A DNA stretch of 64,000 nucleotides from Rhodobacteraceae bacterium F11138 (lineage in GTDB: Bacteria; Pseudomonadota; Alphaproteobacteria; Rhodobacterales; Rhodobacteraceae). Where the stretch lies: contig JAEKDP010000003.1 of NCBI GenBank assembly GCA_016521575.1, forward strand, positions 296,465 through 360,464. The letters are read 5' to 3'. Both the position numbers and the translations under genes were made by a program. A model generated the notes under the pieces. The model saw only the letters and a program-made list of their open reading frames with translations, ran no database searches and had not been told where the DNA came from. Positions 1-8,959 of this stretch are shown here, one piece after another. Numbering within the stretch: the stretch's first letter is position 1; each line of letters starts with the position of its first letter.

Positions 1-594
1 GCGGCGATCCAGGCGGGTCGCAGCGGCGACGAGTTGAGCGAATACGAGACCGAAGTGCGCCAGGGCGCCATCGGCAAGGATCTCAAGAAGGTCCGCAACG
101 TCAAACCGTTCTGGTCGAAATGGGGGCTGATCCCCTCGCTGGCTCTGGGCGGGTTCGATATGTGGACCAATACGCTGGGCTTTTCGCTGTTCGGGACGCA
201 GAAACATGGCAAGACCGATGCGGCGGCGACCGAAAAGGCAAGCGCGCACAAGCCCATCGACTATCCCAAACCCGATGGCACCTTGTCGTTCGACCGCCTG
301 ACCAACGTCGCCTTTTCCTTTACCAACCACGAGGAAAGCCAGCCTGCGCATCTGCACCTGAAAGATCCGGATATTCCCGTACAGGTCAACTTGCCCGAGT
401 TCGCAGGCCCCGCCGCGCGCTATTGTCCGGCCGGGGTCTATGAATTTGTTCAGGAACCGGACAAGGACGCCAGGTTCGTGATCAATTTCCAGAACTGCGT
501 GCATTGCAAGACCTGCGACATCAAGGACCCCAGCCAGAACATCAACTGGGTCACGCCGCAGGGCGGTGACGGGCCGAATTACCCCAATATGTAG
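1..594 (+). CDS. Electron transfer flavoprotein-ubiquinone oxidoreductase, C-terminal part (5' truncated by window)
   Basis: The reading frame is open from base 1, so only about the last 197 residues are present. ETF-QO is an inner-membrane-associated FAD and [4Fe-4S] enzyme that passes electrons from reduced ETF to ubiquinone, linking acyl-CoA dehydrogenases to respiration. The tail carries the family's iron-sulfur ligands: a CPAG motif, then a CVHCKTC cluster followed by DIKDPSQN, and the typical ending rich in Gly, Pro and Asn. Its partner genes etfA and etfB lie about 55 kb away in the same window. A perfect 11-bp inverted repeat follows the stop codon. The identification is firm; the true start lies upstream of the window. 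Confidence 0.93.
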   Translation, partial: AAIQAGRSGDELSEYETEVRQGAIGKDLKKVRNVKPFWSKWGLIPSLALGGFDMWTNTLGFSLFGTQKHGKTDAAATEKASAHKPIDYPKPDGTLSFDRLTNVAFSFTNHEESQPAHLHLKDPDIPVQVNLPEFAGPAARYCPAGVYEFVQEPDKDARFVINFQNCVHCKTCDIKDPSQNINWVTPQGGDGPNYPNM

Positions 595-606
595 GCAAAA
601 AGCGAC

Positions 607-640
607 GCAATGGCGCAAGCCGGGTCTGCTGCGCCATTGC
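607..640 (+). terminator. Hairpin after ETF-QO, terminator-like
   Basis: Perfect 11-bp inverted repeat GCAATGGCGCA / TGCGCCATTGC (607-617 and 630-640) with a 12-nt loop, 13 nt after the ETF-QO stop. No T-run follows, so it may be a weak or Rho-assisted terminator or an mRNA-stabilising stem. Its position argues against translation of the next gene starting at the GTG at 645. Confidence 0.5.
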
Positions 641-695
641 TTCGGTGCCCGCAAGGGCCTATTTTGCCGGGTACAGCATCCGACGAGGCAGGCCT

Positions 696-2417
696 TTGAA
701 AACATCAATTCTTCGCAAAGCGGCATTGGCGGCGATCGCCTTTGCCATGATCTCGCCCGTGCCGGTGCGGGCGGACACGTCGGCGGGGTCCTACCTGGCC
801 GGACGCCAGGCCATCACCGACAGCAATTTCGAAGCGGCGGCGGAATATTATGCCCGTGCGCTCAGCCGTAACCGGGACAATCCGCAGTTGATGGAAAATC
901 TGGTCGTGTCGCAATTGGCGCTGGGCCGCATCGACAAGGCGCTGCCGGTGGCCAAGCTGATGGAGGCGCGCGGCATCAAGAGCCAGGTGGCTCATATGGT
1001 CGTGGTCGCGGATCTGATCACCAACGGAAAATACGAAGACCTGCTGGCGCGGGATGCCGAAACTCTGGGCATCGGGCCGCTGGTCGATGGGCTGGTCACC
1101 GCCTGGGCGCATATGGGGGCCGGGTCGGTCGCAAAGGCGCTGGAACAGTTCGATATCGTGGCCGGAGAAAACGGGCTGCAGGCATTCGCACTGTATCACA
1201 AGGCGCTAGCGCTGGCCACGGTCGGGGATTTCGAGGGCGCCGAAGAAATATTCGCCGATGAATCGACCGGTGTCGCGCTGTTGTCGCGCGGCGCGGCGGT
1301 GGCCCGCGCCCAGGTTCTGTCGCAGCTTGAACGCAACGACGACGCGCTGACCTATCTGCATGACAGTTTCGGGGCGACGCTGGACCCGGGATTGCGGGCC
1401 CTGGCGGATCAGCTGTCCGACGGCGCGCAACTGCCGTTTGATCACGTCGCTTCGGTGCAGGATGGCATGGCCGAGGTTTTCTATTCCATCGGGCAGGCGC
1501 TGAATGGCGAGGCGGCGGACGACTATGTGCTGGTATATATTCGCACAGCGACCTATCTGCGCCCGGATCATATCGATTCCCTGCTGCTGAGTGCGCAATT
1601 GCTGGACAAGCTGGGGCAATATGATCTGGCCGTTGCCACGTACAAACAGATCCCGCAATCCAGCCCCGACCATCATGCCGCCGAAATGGGACGCGCCGAG
1701 GCGCTGCGCCGCGCGGCCAAGCCGGATGCGGCGATCGAGGTGCTGGAACAGCTGGCAAAACAGCAACCGACGCTCGCGCCGGTCTATTCCGCGCTTGGCG
1801 ATCTGTTGCGCCAGCAGGAAGACTATACCGCCGCCATTCAAGCCTATGACAAGGCGCTGGAGTATTCCGATCAGGACGCTCCGGCGCGCTGGTTCCTGCT
1901 GTACGCGCGCGGCATCAGCCATGAACGGCTGAAACATTGGGACGAGGCCGAGGCCGATTTCCGTGCCGCGCTTGCGATCAACCCGGATCAACCGCAGGTG
2001 CTGAATTACCTGGGATATTCCCTGGTCGAGCGTCAGACCAAGCTGGACGAAGCCCTGGCCATGATCGAACGCGCCGTCGCCGCGCGCCCGGACAGCGGCT
2101 ATATCGTGGACAGTCTCGGCTGGGTTCTGTACCGCCTGGGGCGGTATGACGAAGCGGTCGAACACATGGAAACGGCCGTTCAGCTGATGCCGGTGGACCC
2201 GGTGGTCAACGACCATCTGGGCGATGTCTATTGGGCGGTTGGCCGTGTGCGCGAAGCTGAATTCCAGTGGAAGCGCGCGTTGTCCTTCATTGATCCCGAA
2301 GACAGCGACGGCGAAGCCGACCCGGACCGCATCCGCCGCAAGATCGAGGTCGGGCTGGATACCGTATTGGAAGAAGAAGGTGCCGAACCGCTGAAGGTGG
2401 TCAATGACGGCGGCTGA
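696..2417 (+). CDS. Tetratricopeptide-repeat protein with signal peptide
   Basis: About 573 residues. I prefer the TTG start at 696 because the product then opens with a basic n-region and a hydrophobic stretch ending in VRA, a good Sec signal peptide. A GTG at 645 is in frame but directly abuts the hairpin. The mature protein is almost all TPR-like helical repeats. The clearest are in the C-terminal half, with repeated A-(L/I)-x-x-x-P patterns, an LNYLGYSLVE unit and the VDSLGWVLYRLG repeat typical of the large alphaproteobacterial periplasmic TPR family. It probably scaffolds an envelope complex; the partner cannot be told from sequence. Its end overlaps ispE by 14 nt, suggesting translational coupling. 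Confidence 0.82.
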   Translation: MKTSILRKAALAAIAFAMISPVPVRADTSAGSYLAGRQAITDSNFEAAAEYYARALSRNRDNPQLMENLVVSQLALGRIDKALPVAKLMEARGIKSQVAHMVVVADLITNGKYEDLLARDAETLGIGPLVDGLVTAWAHMGAGSVAKALEQFDIVAGENGLQAFALYHKALALATVGDFEGAEEIFADESTGVALLSRGAAVARAQVLSQLERNDDALTYLHDSFGATLDPGLRALADQLSDGAQLPFDHVASVQDGMAEVFYSIGQALNGEAADDYVLVYIRTATYLRPDHIDSLLLSAQLLDKLGQYDLAVATYKQIPQSSPDHHAAEMGRAEALRRAAKPDAAIEVLEQLAKQQPTLAPVYSALGDLLRQQEDYTAAIQAYDKALEYSDQDAPARWFLLYARGISHERLKHWDEAEADFRAALAINPDQPQVLNYLGYSLVERQTKLDEALAMIERAVAARPDSGYIVDSLGWVLYRLGRYDEAVEHMETAVQLMPVDPVVNDHLGDVYWAVGRVREAEFQWKRALSFIDPEDSDGEADPDRIRRKIEVGLDTVLEEEGAEPLKVVNDGG

Positions 2418-3270
2418 TGCCCGCGCGCAAACCGTAGAAGAGTTCGCCCCGGCCAAGATCAATCTGACCCTGCATGTCACGGGCCAGCGTCCGGATGGGT
2501 ATCATCTGTTGGATTCGCTGGTGGTCTTTGCCGATCTGGGGGACCGGATTACGGTACGGCGGGCAGGGCACCTTGGCTTGCGGGTGACCGGCCCGATGGC
2601 ATCGGGTGTTCCGGTGGACAGCAGCAATCTGGTGTTGCGCGCGGCCGCGGCCATCGGGATTGCCGGTGCCGAAATCACGCTGGACAAACATCTGCCCGCC
2701 GCTGCGGGCATCGGTGGCGGAACATCGGATGCGGCGGCGGCCTTGCGCGCGTTGCGGCGCAGCCACGGCGCGTCGCCCCTGTCTGATGAACAGATTTTGC
2801 AGCTGGGTGCCGATATGCCGGTGTGCATGGGGGCCGTCAGTGCGCGAATGTCCGGCATCGGTGAACAAGTGACCGTGGTTCCGGGCATTCCTGCGTTGGC
2901 GGCTGTTCTGATCAATCCCGGTGTATCGGTGCAGACGCCGGACGCCTTTCACGCCTTGAGCGACAAATCCGGGAGGCGCATGCCTGCCATTCCCGCGTTT
3001 CGGGATGCGGCGGCCTGTTGTGGCTGGCTGAAAGAACAGCGCAACGATCTGCAGGCGCCGGTGGCACGGATGGTTCCCGCCGTTGCTCAAGTCCTGGAAA
3101 CGCTGCGCGGCACCGGCGCCGAGATCGCGCGGATGAGCGGATCGGGCGCAACCTGTTTCGGGTTGTACCCAACCCGCGAACGGGCCGAAACGGTTGCGCG
3201 AACTCTGTCTCGGGATCATCCGGGGTGGTGGATACGGGCGACGACCCTGGCGTCCCGGGGGACGTGCTGA
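2404..3270 (+). CDS. ispE: 4-diphosphocytidyl-2-C-methyl-D-erythritol kinase
   Basis: IspE phosphorylates CDP-methylerythritol in the MEP pathway of isoprenoid synthesis. The 288-residue GHMP kinase has the N-terminal APAKINLTL substrate motif (residues 15-23), the ATP-binding loop LPAAAGIGGGTSDA (97-110) and a C-terminal MSGSGATCF motif. Its length is normal for the family. It begins inside the 3' end of the TPR gene and ends 6 nt from the stop of the convergent polyprenyl synthase. Two isoprenoid genes side by side (precursor synthesis, then prenyl chain elongation) fit the ubiquinone and carotenoid needs of this group. Confidence 0.93.
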   Translation: MTAADARAQTVEEFAPAKINLTLHVTGQRPDGYHLLDSLVVFADLGDRITVRRAGHLGLRVTGPMASGVPVDSSNLVLRAAAAIGIAGAEITLDKHLPAAAGIGGGTSDAAAALRALRRSHGASPLSDEQILQLGADMPVCMGAVSARMSGIGEQVTVVPGIPALAAVLINPGVSVQTPDAFHALSDKSGRRMPAIPAFRDAAACCGWLKEQRNDLQAPVARMVPAVAQVLETLRGTGAEIARMSGSGATCFGLYPTRERAETVARTLSRDHPGWWIRATTLASRGTC

Positions 3271-3276
3271 GGCGGA

Positions 3277-4275
3277 TCAGTTCAGGCGCGCGACCACATA
3301 TTCGGCCAGATCCCGCAGCATGTCGCGGATCGGATCGTCGGGCAAGACATCCAGTGCGGCGCGCGCCTTGTCCGCCCAACCCACCGCGTCGTCGCGGGTT
3401 GCGCCAAGGGTGCCGTATTTTTCCATCAGGGCCAGGGCGGTGTCCAGATCACCGTCGCGCTGCTTTCCCTGTTCAATGGTGCGTTGCCAGAACATCCGCT
3501 CTTGCGTTGACGCCTGCGCCACGGCTTTGATCACGGGCAACGTCAGTTTCTGCTCGCGAAAATCGTCGCCCACGTTCTTGCCGGTGGCTGTGCTGTCGCC
3601 CTGATAATCCAGCAGGTCATCGGCGATCTGGAACGCAATTCCCAGGGCGTCGCCATAGTCGTACAAGGCCTGAATCCGCTCTGCCGACGCACCTGCGATC
3701 ACGCCTCCAACCTGGGTTGCGGCGGAAAACAGCGCTGCGGTCTTGCCGCGCACAACCTGCAAATAGACCGCTTCGTCCGTGGCCAGGTTCTGCGCCGCGC
3801 TCAACTGCAGAACCTCGCCCTCGGCGATCGTGGCGGCGGCGTTGGCCAGGATGTCCAGAACCCGCAGGGACCCGGTTTCCACCATCAACTGAAAGCTGCG
3901 CGCGAAAAGATAATCGCCGACCAGCACGCTGGACTTGTTGTCCCACAGCAGGTTCGCGGTGGGCCGTCCCCGGCGCTGTCCGCTTTCATCAACCACGTCG
4001 TCATGCAGCAGCGTGGCGGTGTGGATGAATTCGACCGTTGCCGCCAGGTGAATGTGATGCGGCCCGTCATATCCGCAGAGCCGTGCAGCCGCCAGCGTCA
4101 GCATCGGGCGCAGACGTTTCCCGCCCGCTTCGACCAGATGCGCGGTGACTTCGGGGATGCGCGGGGCGTGTTCCGACGCCATCCGCTGGCGGATCAACCG
4201 GTTCACGGCGGCCATTTCATCCGCCAGGGTTCCGGCGAGCCGGTCATGGGGTTTCGCAACTGTACCGATATCCAT
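3277..4275 (-). CDS. Polyprenyl diphosphate synthase (ubiquinone side chain)
   Basis: A trans-isoprenyl diphosphate synthase of about 332 residues that condenses IPP onto an allylic primer to give the long quinone tail. It shows the GGKRLRP motif (51-57), the first Asp-rich motif DDVVD (92-96) and the second, DDLLD (219-223). The start at 4275 is chosen because GGAAG lies just upstream and the product then begins like other alphaproteobacterial members (...KPHDRLAG). An ATG at 4305 would add 10 residues but has its AAGGAG only 2 nt away. Chain length (octa- or decaprenyl) cannot be read; decaprenyl is likely in this lineage. Confidence 0.9.
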   Translation of the reverse strand: MDIGTVAKPHDRLAGTLADEMAAVNRLIRQRMASEHAPRIPEVTAHLVEAGGKRLRPMLTLAAARLCGYDGPHHIHLAATVEFIHTATLLHDDVVDESGQRRGRPTANLLWDNKSSVLVGDYLFARSFQLMVETGSLRVLDILANAAATIAEGEVLQLSAAQNLATDEAVYLQVVRGKTAALFSAATQVGGVIAGASAERIQALYDYGDALGIAFQIADDLLDYQGDSTATGKNVGDDFREQKLTLPVIKAVAQASTQERMFWQRTIEQGKQRDGDLDTALALMEKYGTLGATRDDAVGWADKARAALDVLPDDPIRDMLRDLAEYVVARLN

Positions 4276-4331
4276 CACACTTCCGCTACAAGGCTCGACA
4301 ACCATCGCTCCTTGCCCTTACATCCCCAGCC

Positions 4332-4547
4332 ATGAAGGAACTTCTGCGCTGCACCGACCCCACCGTGATGGCATTTGCGACCGCCCTTCTTCAGGGCGAG
4401 GATATAGACTGCTTTCAGTTGGACGTAAACATGGCCATCCTCGAAGGCGGGATAGGCGCTTTCCCCCGCAGAATGATGGTTCGTAGCGAAGATTACGAAC
4501 GCGCGGCCCGGGTTATGCGGGACAACGACATAGATCTGGGCCAGTGA
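4332..4547 (+). CDS. DUF2007-type small protein
   Basis: A 71-residue protein matching the DUF2007 (putative signal-transducing) fold. It opens with MKELLRCTDPTVMAFATALL and has the family's pattern of a substituted region followed by a MVRSEDYERAARVM helix. It is divergent from the polyprenyl synthase (56 bp between starts) and overlaps the following methyltransferase at a GTGA junction, so the two are probably co-translated. The biological role is unknown. Confidence 0.75.
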   Translation: MKELLRCTDPTVMAFATALLQGEDIDCFQLDVNMAILEGGIGAFPRRMMVRSEDYERAARVMRDNDIDLGQ

Positions 4548-5317
4548 CGGCTTTTGCCTCGGACGAATTGACGCAGGACGCGTTCCTGGGCGGTCGGTTG
4601 CGCCTGGGTCAGCCTTGCCATGGCTATCGCGCGGGTGTGGATCCCGTGCTTTTGGCGGCCTGTGTTCCGGCATCGCCGGGCCAATCGGTTCTGGAGCTTG
4701 GCTGTGGCGCGGGGGCTGCGGTTCTGTGTCTTGCCGCGCGGGTGTCCGGGCTGCGCGCGGTCGGGGTCGAACTGCAGCCCGCCTATGCAGAGCTGGCGCG
4801 GGACAACGCTGCGCGCAATCAGATTGAACTGACCGTTGAAACCGGGGATCTGACGGATTTGCCGGCGACTTTGCGTCAAATGCGATTTCACCAGGTTCTG
4901 GCCAATCCGCCGTATTTCCGGTCCAATGCCCACAGCCCTGCACGGGACCGGGGGCGCCGGGTGGCGCTGGCGGAAAGTGATACCGCTTTGGAGGACTGGT
5001 TTGACGTGGCCGCCCGACGGTTGTTGCCCAAGGGGTATCTGCACATGATTCAGCGTGCGGACAGGCTGCCCGAGATGCTGGCCGCCTGCGAAGGGCGGCT
5101 GGGGGCGGTCGAAATCCTGCCGTTGGCCGCGCGGAATCGACGCAGTCCGCATCTGGTCATTCTGCGGGCGCGCAAGGGCGGGCGCGCCGCATTTCGCCTG
5201 CACGCCCCGCTGATTCTGCATGCGGGCGATTCCCATGACGGTGATCGGGAAAGCTATACTGCGGACATCAATGACGTCTTGCGGCACGGGCAGGCGATTG
5301 AATGGCCATCCACATGA
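4544..5317 (+). CDS. TrmN6/YfiC-type N6-adenine methyltransferase
   Basis: A class I SAM-dependent methyltransferase of 257 residues. Motif I is LELGCGAGA (50-58) and the catalytic motif IV is NPPYF (121-125), which marks N6-adenine methyltransferases. The closest family is the tRNA1(Val) A37 N6-methyltransferase group. The product starts with a GTG codon overlapping the previous stop. The substrate (tRNA or other RNA) is inferred from family only. Confidence 0.8.
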   Translation: MTAFASDELTQDAFLGGRLRLGQPCHGYRAGVDPVLLAACVPASPGQSVLELGCGAGAAVLCLAARVSGLRAVGVELQPAYAELARDNAARNQIELTVETGDLTDLPATLRQMRFHQVLANPPYFRSNAHSPARDRGRRVALAESDTALEDWFDVAARRLLPKGYLHMIQRADRLPEMLAACEGRLGAVEILPLAARNRRSPHLVILRARKGGRAAFRLHAPLILHAGDSHDGDRESYTADINDVLRHGQAIEWPST

Positions 5318-5323
5318 GTAAGA

Positions 5324-5349
5324 GTTGAGTGAAATAACGACGACTCAAC
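5324..5349. repeat. 7-bp inverted repeat downstream of methyltransferase
   Basis: GTTGAGT (5324-5330) and ACTCAAC (5343-5349) flank 12 nt, within an AT-richer stretch between the methyltransferase stop and the DUF465 gene. No T-run follows. It could be an operator for the downstream promoter or a weak terminator. Confidence 0.35.
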
Positions 5350-5440
5350 ATAAAGTTACATTTTGATTGTGTATGTTGCGTGACAGAGGGTCAGGAATAT
5401 GCTCAACTCGGATGCGCAACTTATTCAGAGGAGGATTGCC

Positions 5441-5605
5441 ATGAGCTTGAGCTCGCACCTGACGGAACTGAAAAAGAAGCACCAGCACCTGAGTATGAAA
5501 GTCGAAGAAGCGCAGCGCGCGCCGGGTGTTGACGGGCTGCGTGTGGCTGATCTCAAGAAACAGAAACTGAAGCTGAAGGAAGAGATCGAACGCCTGTCGG
5601 TTTAG
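5441..5605 (+). CDS. YdcH/DUF465-family small coiled-coil protein
   Basis: A 54-residue protein beginning MSLSSHLTELKKKHQ. It is almost wholly charged helix with a predicted coiled coil ending in EIERLSV, typical of DUF465/YdcH. The start is fixed by a strong GAGGAGG Shine-Dalgarno 8 nt upstream; an in-frame ATG at 5399 lacks one. A Rho-independent terminator follows at about 5673, so it is likely a single-gene transcript. Function unknown. Confidence 0.8.
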   Translation: MSLSSHLTELKKKHQHLSMKVEEAQRAPGVDGLRVADLKKQKLKLKEEIERLSV

Positions 5606-5672
5606 ACCGCGTTCCGTTCGGCGTCGGGCCTGATGGTGTGACGGCCCTTTAGAGTACGCCTCCATAACACGA

Positions 5673-5710
5673 CGGTGCCCCCGCCATGCGGTGGGCACCG
5701 TTTTTGTTTT
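5673..5710 (+). terminator. Rho-independent terminator
   Basis: Stem CGGTGCCC / GGGCACCG (5673-5680, 5693-5700) with an inner CCGC/GCGG pairing, followed directly by TTTTTGTTTT. It ends the DUF465 transcript. Confidence 0.88.
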
Positions 5711-5809
5711 GCGCGATGGCCGCAGGCTGTGATGTACCGCATCGGATCTGAGAAGGGCCGCCCCTACAAGGACGGCCCCGGCACATACCAGATCGATCAG
5801 ATCGGCAGA

Positions 5810-6532
5810 TCAGACAAAGAACTGAGCCCCGTTCGCGCTGATCGTTGAACCGTTGATAAAGCCCGAGTCGTCAGAGGCCAGGAAAACCACGCAGCGCGCG
5901 ATTTCTTCGGGTTCCCCCAGACGTCCGGCGGGGATTTGGGCGATGATGCTTTCGCGCACTTTTTCCGGCACGGCCATGACCATGTCGGTCCCGATATAGC
6001 CCGGGCAGATTGCGTTGGCGGTGATGCCGGCCCGCGCGCCTTCCTGCGCCAGCGATTTGACGATGCCCAGATCACCGGCCTTCGTCGCGGCATAGTTGAC
6101 CTGTGCGAACTGGCCCTTCTGACCATTGATCGAACTGATCACGATGACGCGACCGAATTTGCGTTCGCGCATGCCCGGCCAGATCGGATGAACCGTGTTG
6201 AACACGCCGGTCAGGTTGGTGTCGATGACGTCCTTCCATTGCTCGGGGGTCATGCGGTGGAAAGGGGCATCCCGGGTGATGCCGGCATTGGCCACCACGA
6301 CGTCGATCGGACCCAGATCCGCTTCGACCTGTGCGATGCCGGCCTTGCTCTGCTCGTAGTCGGCAACGTTCCACTTGTAGGTCTTGATGCCGGTTTCTTC
6401 GGTGAACTTGGCGGCGGCCTCGTCGTTTCCGGCATAGGTGGCGGCGACCGAGTATCCGGCGGCTTTCAAGGCATTCGAAATGGCGGCACCGATACCGCGG
6501 CTGCCTCCTGTGACAAGAGCTGTTCGGGACAT
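5810..6532 (-). CDS. phbB: Acetoacetyl-CoA reductase (NADPH)
   Basis: Reduces acetoacetyl-CoA to (R)-3-hydroxybutyryl-CoA, the monomer for polyhydroxybutyrate and an entry intermediate of the ethylmalonyl-CoA pathway. The 240-residue SDR has the TGGSRGIG nucleotide loop (8-15), NAG (82-84) and the catalytic Ser134, Tyr147 and Lys151. The reading frame is open upstream, but the conserved start MSRTALVTGG at 6532 is clear. It lies downstream of phaA on the same strand with an intercistronic hairpin between them. Confidence 0.93.
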   Translation of the reverse strand: MSRTALVTGGSRGIGAAISNALKAAGYSVAATYAGNDEAAAKFTEETGIKTYKWNVADYEQSKAGIAQVEADLGPIDVVVANAGITRDAPFHRMTPEQWKDVIDTNLTGVFNTVHPIWPGMRERKFGRVIVISSINGQKGQFAQVNYAATKAGDLGIVKSLAQEGARAGITANAICPGYIGTDMVMAVPEKVRESIIAQIPAGRLGEPEEIARCVVFLASDDSGFINGSTISANGAQFFV

Positions 6533-6581
6533 GCTGGACTCCAATTGATGCGTGAGTAACTTAGTTACAGTACATTGGTTC

Positions 6582-6606
6582 GGGTGCGCAATAATATTAC
6601 GCACCC
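6582..6606 (-). other. Intercistronic hairpin between phaA and phbB
   Basis: GGGTGCG / CGCACCC (6582-6588, 6600-6606) around an AT-rich 11-nt loop. No T-run follows on the minus strand, so this may be an mRNA-stability or processing stem that sets the ratio of phaA to phbB, or a leaky terminator. Confidence 0.5.
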
Positions 6607-6614
6607 AAATCCAT

Positions 6615-7790
6615 TTAGTCGCGTTCGACGCAGAGAGCAACACCCATACCACCACCGATGCACAGGGTGGCCAGACCTTTCTTGGCGTCGCGGCGCTTCA
6701 TTTCGAACAGCAGCGTGTTCAGAACCCGCGCCCCGGATGCGCCGATGGGATGGCCGATGGCGATGGCGCCGCCGTTGACGTTGACGATCTCCGGGTCCCA
6801 TCCCATGTCCTTGTTCACGGCACAGGCCTGCGCGGCAAAGGCTTCGTTGGCCTCGACCAGGTCCAGATCCTCGGGTTTCCATCCGGCCTTTTCCAAGGCC
6901 TTGCGCGACGCATAGACCGGACCGACGCCCATGATCGACGGATCCAGCCCGGCCGTGGCATAAGAGGCAATCCGGGCCAGCGGTTCGATCCCGCGCTTTT
7001 CGGCATTGGCCGCTGACATCAGCAGCACGCCGGCGGCGCCGTCATTCAGACCCGATGCGTTCGCCGCGGTGACCGATCCGTCCTTGGTGAAGGCCGGACG
7101 CAGTTTCTGCATCGCCTCCATGGTGGCGCCGTGGCGGATGTACTCATCCTTGTCCATCACGATCTCGCCTTTGCGGGTCTTGATGGTAAAGGGAATGATC
7201 TCGTCGGCGAATTTCCCCGCCTTTTGCGCCGCTTCGGCCTTGTTCTGGCTGGCGACAGCGAATGTGTCCTGCTGTTCGCGGCTGATTTGCCATTTTTCGG
7301 CTACGTTTTCTGCGGTCTGGCCCATGTGATAGCCATTGAACGCATCCCACAAACCGTCCCGGATCATGGTGTCGATGTATTTCATGTCGCCCATCTTGTG
7401 CCCGTTCCGCAGATTGGCGGCATGGGGGGACATGGACATGTTTTCCTGACCGCCGGCGGCGACGATTTCGGCGTCACCCAAGGCAATGTGCTGGGCCCCC
7501 AGGGCAACCGCGCGCAGCCCGGATCCGCAGACCTGATTGATGCCCCAGGCGGCGCTTTCGATCGGCAGTCCGGCGTTGATATGCGCCTGGCGGGCGGGGT
7601 TCTGGCCCTGCGCTGCGGTCAGTACCTGGCCCAGAATGGTTTCGGACACGTCCGCCTTGTCGATCCCGGCGCGGGCAACCACGGCTTCCAACACGGCGGT
7701 TCCCAGGTCATGGGCGGGCGTGTTGGCGAAAGAGCCGCCAAAACTGCCAACCCCGGTGCGGGCTGCGGATGCGATTACTACGTTTGTCAT
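6615..7790 (-). CDS. phaA: Acetyl-CoA C-acetyltransferase (beta-ketothiolase)
   Basis: Condenses two acetyl-CoA into acetoacetyl-CoA. The 391-residue thiolase has the acylated nucleophile Cys88 in [10 protein letters not shown], the C-terminal [10 protein letters not shown] histidine motif (His near 348) and the final CIGGGMG loop with the second catalytic Cys near 378. The start at [13 protein letters not shown] matches the family; the frame stays open upstream without protein-like sequence. With phbB it forms the usual Rhodobacteraceae phaAB pair. Confidence 0.94.
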   Translation of the reverse strand: MTNVVIASAARTGVGSFGGSFANTPAHDLGTAVLEAVVARAGIDKADVSETILGQVLTAAQGQNPARQAHINAGLPIESAAWGINQVCGSGLRAVALGAQHIALGDAEIVAAGGQENMSMSPHAANLRNGHKMGDMKYIDTMIRDGLWDAFNGYHMGQTAENVAEKWQISREQQDTFAVASQNKAEAAQKAGKFADEIIPFTIKTRKGEIVMDKDEYIRHGATMEAMQKLRPAFTKDGSVTAANASGLNDGAAGVLLMSAANAEKRGIEPLARIASYATAGLDPSIMGVGPVYASRKALEKAGWKPEDLDLVEANEAFAAQACAVNKDMGWDPEIVNVNGGAIAIGHPIGASGARVLNTLLFEMKRRDAKKGLATLCIGGGMGVALCVERD

Positions 7791-7973
7791 TTCTGTGAGT
7801 CCTTTGCCACTGAGCGTTAGCGGGGACCGACCGAACCGTCTTGCCGATCGGCGCAACGCATCCGGGAATCCCCCTCCTCCCGCAACGGGCATAAAGGATT
7901 GCCGTGGGGTCAGCAACGGTCCTGTGCGCCGCACAATACCTCTGCCCCGTGCAGGCGGCGCACGCGTGGCCGG

Positions 7974-8810
7974 TCAGCCTGCGGTGGTTTGACCCTGCGG
8001 GATCCAGGGCGGGCGCACGGTCGGGGCCCCGAACAGATAGCCTTGCAGGCAATCGACCCCGTTGGCGACCAGGAATTCGGCGTCTTCGACGGTTTCCACC
8101 TGATTTGCGATGATCAGCATGTCGAACTGTTTGGCCACGGCGATCAAGGCACGGGCAACCGACTGGTTGTCGGCATCGGCGTGGATCCCGCGCACGAACT
8201 GACCGTCGATCTTGACAGCGTCAAAGAAGAAGTCCTTCAGGTAGCGGAACGCCGTCATGCCCCCGCCGAAATCGTCCAGCGCAAAACCGATGCTGCGATC
8301 CTGCAAACGGTCCATGAAATCGATCACCAGTTCCGGGACCGTCATCGCCGAGGCTTCGGAAATTTCGAGCATCAGACGTTCGCCCAGGGTCGCATCCTTG
8401 TTCAGGTGGCGGTCCAGAATGCGCATCCAGCGTTTATAACCGATCGAGCGGGCTGACATGTTCAGCGACAACCGCACCGAAGGGTTTTCAACCAGCGTCT
8501 GCAGGCCGGTTTCCAGGGTCAGACAATCGATTTCCCGGCCCAGTTCAGTGGTTTCCATCATCGGCATGAAATCGCGCGCGGGCACCACCCGTCCGGTGCT
8601 GTCCAAAACCCGGATCAGCCCCTCGAAAAAGGCTGTCTGATGCGGCGGCTGGGCCTGCATCACGGGCTGATAGGCCAGCATCGTCTGGCGATGCCGCACT
8701 GCCTGTTCGACCATTTCCATCGTGCTGCCGTCCCGAAGCCCGACCGCGGCTTCGAGCGGGCTGTATTGGCCTGCGGGTACATCGGCGTACATTTTTCGGC
8801 GTGTCAGCAT
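7974..8810 (-). CDS. EAL-domain protein, probably degenerate phosphodiesterase
   Basis: A 278-residue protein that is essentially one EAL domain (cyclic-di-GMP phosphodiesterase fold) with no visible GGDEF or membrane segment. Conserved elements are FEGLIR (the EAL signature Glu), LSLNMS, LEISEAS, DDFGGG and VKIDGQFV. The late AEGVET motif reads ANQVET, so one acidic catalytic residue is replaced by Asn; activity may be lost and the protein may only bind c-di-GMP. The ATG at 8810 is chosen because an 84-nt upstream extension looks non-coding. It is divergent from tag. Confidence 0.82.
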   Translation of the reverse strand: MLTRRKMYADVPAGQYSPLEAAVGLRDGSTMEMVEQAVRHRQTMLAYQPVMQAQPPHQTAFFEGLIRVLDSTGRVVPARDFMPMMETTELGREIDCLTLETGLQTLVENPSVRLSLNMSARSIGYKRWMRILDRHLNKDATLGERLMLEISEASAMTVPELVIDFMDRLQDRSIGFALDDFGGGMTAFRYLKDFFFDAVKIDGQFVRGIHADADNQSVARALIAVAKQFDMLIIANQVETVEDAEFLVANGVDCLQGYLFGAPTVRPPWIPQGQTTAG

Positions 8811-8959
8811 GTGGCCCCCGTATTGGTGGACGGATCGCCCCGGCCATCGGGGTGAATCGTGTTGTCGCAGACTTGCCCGATGGACGTAAACCATGCCTTA
8901 AAGCTCGCATTTGAGCTGATTTTGAGGCACATCTGATCCATCGAAAAGGGGGGCGGTCG

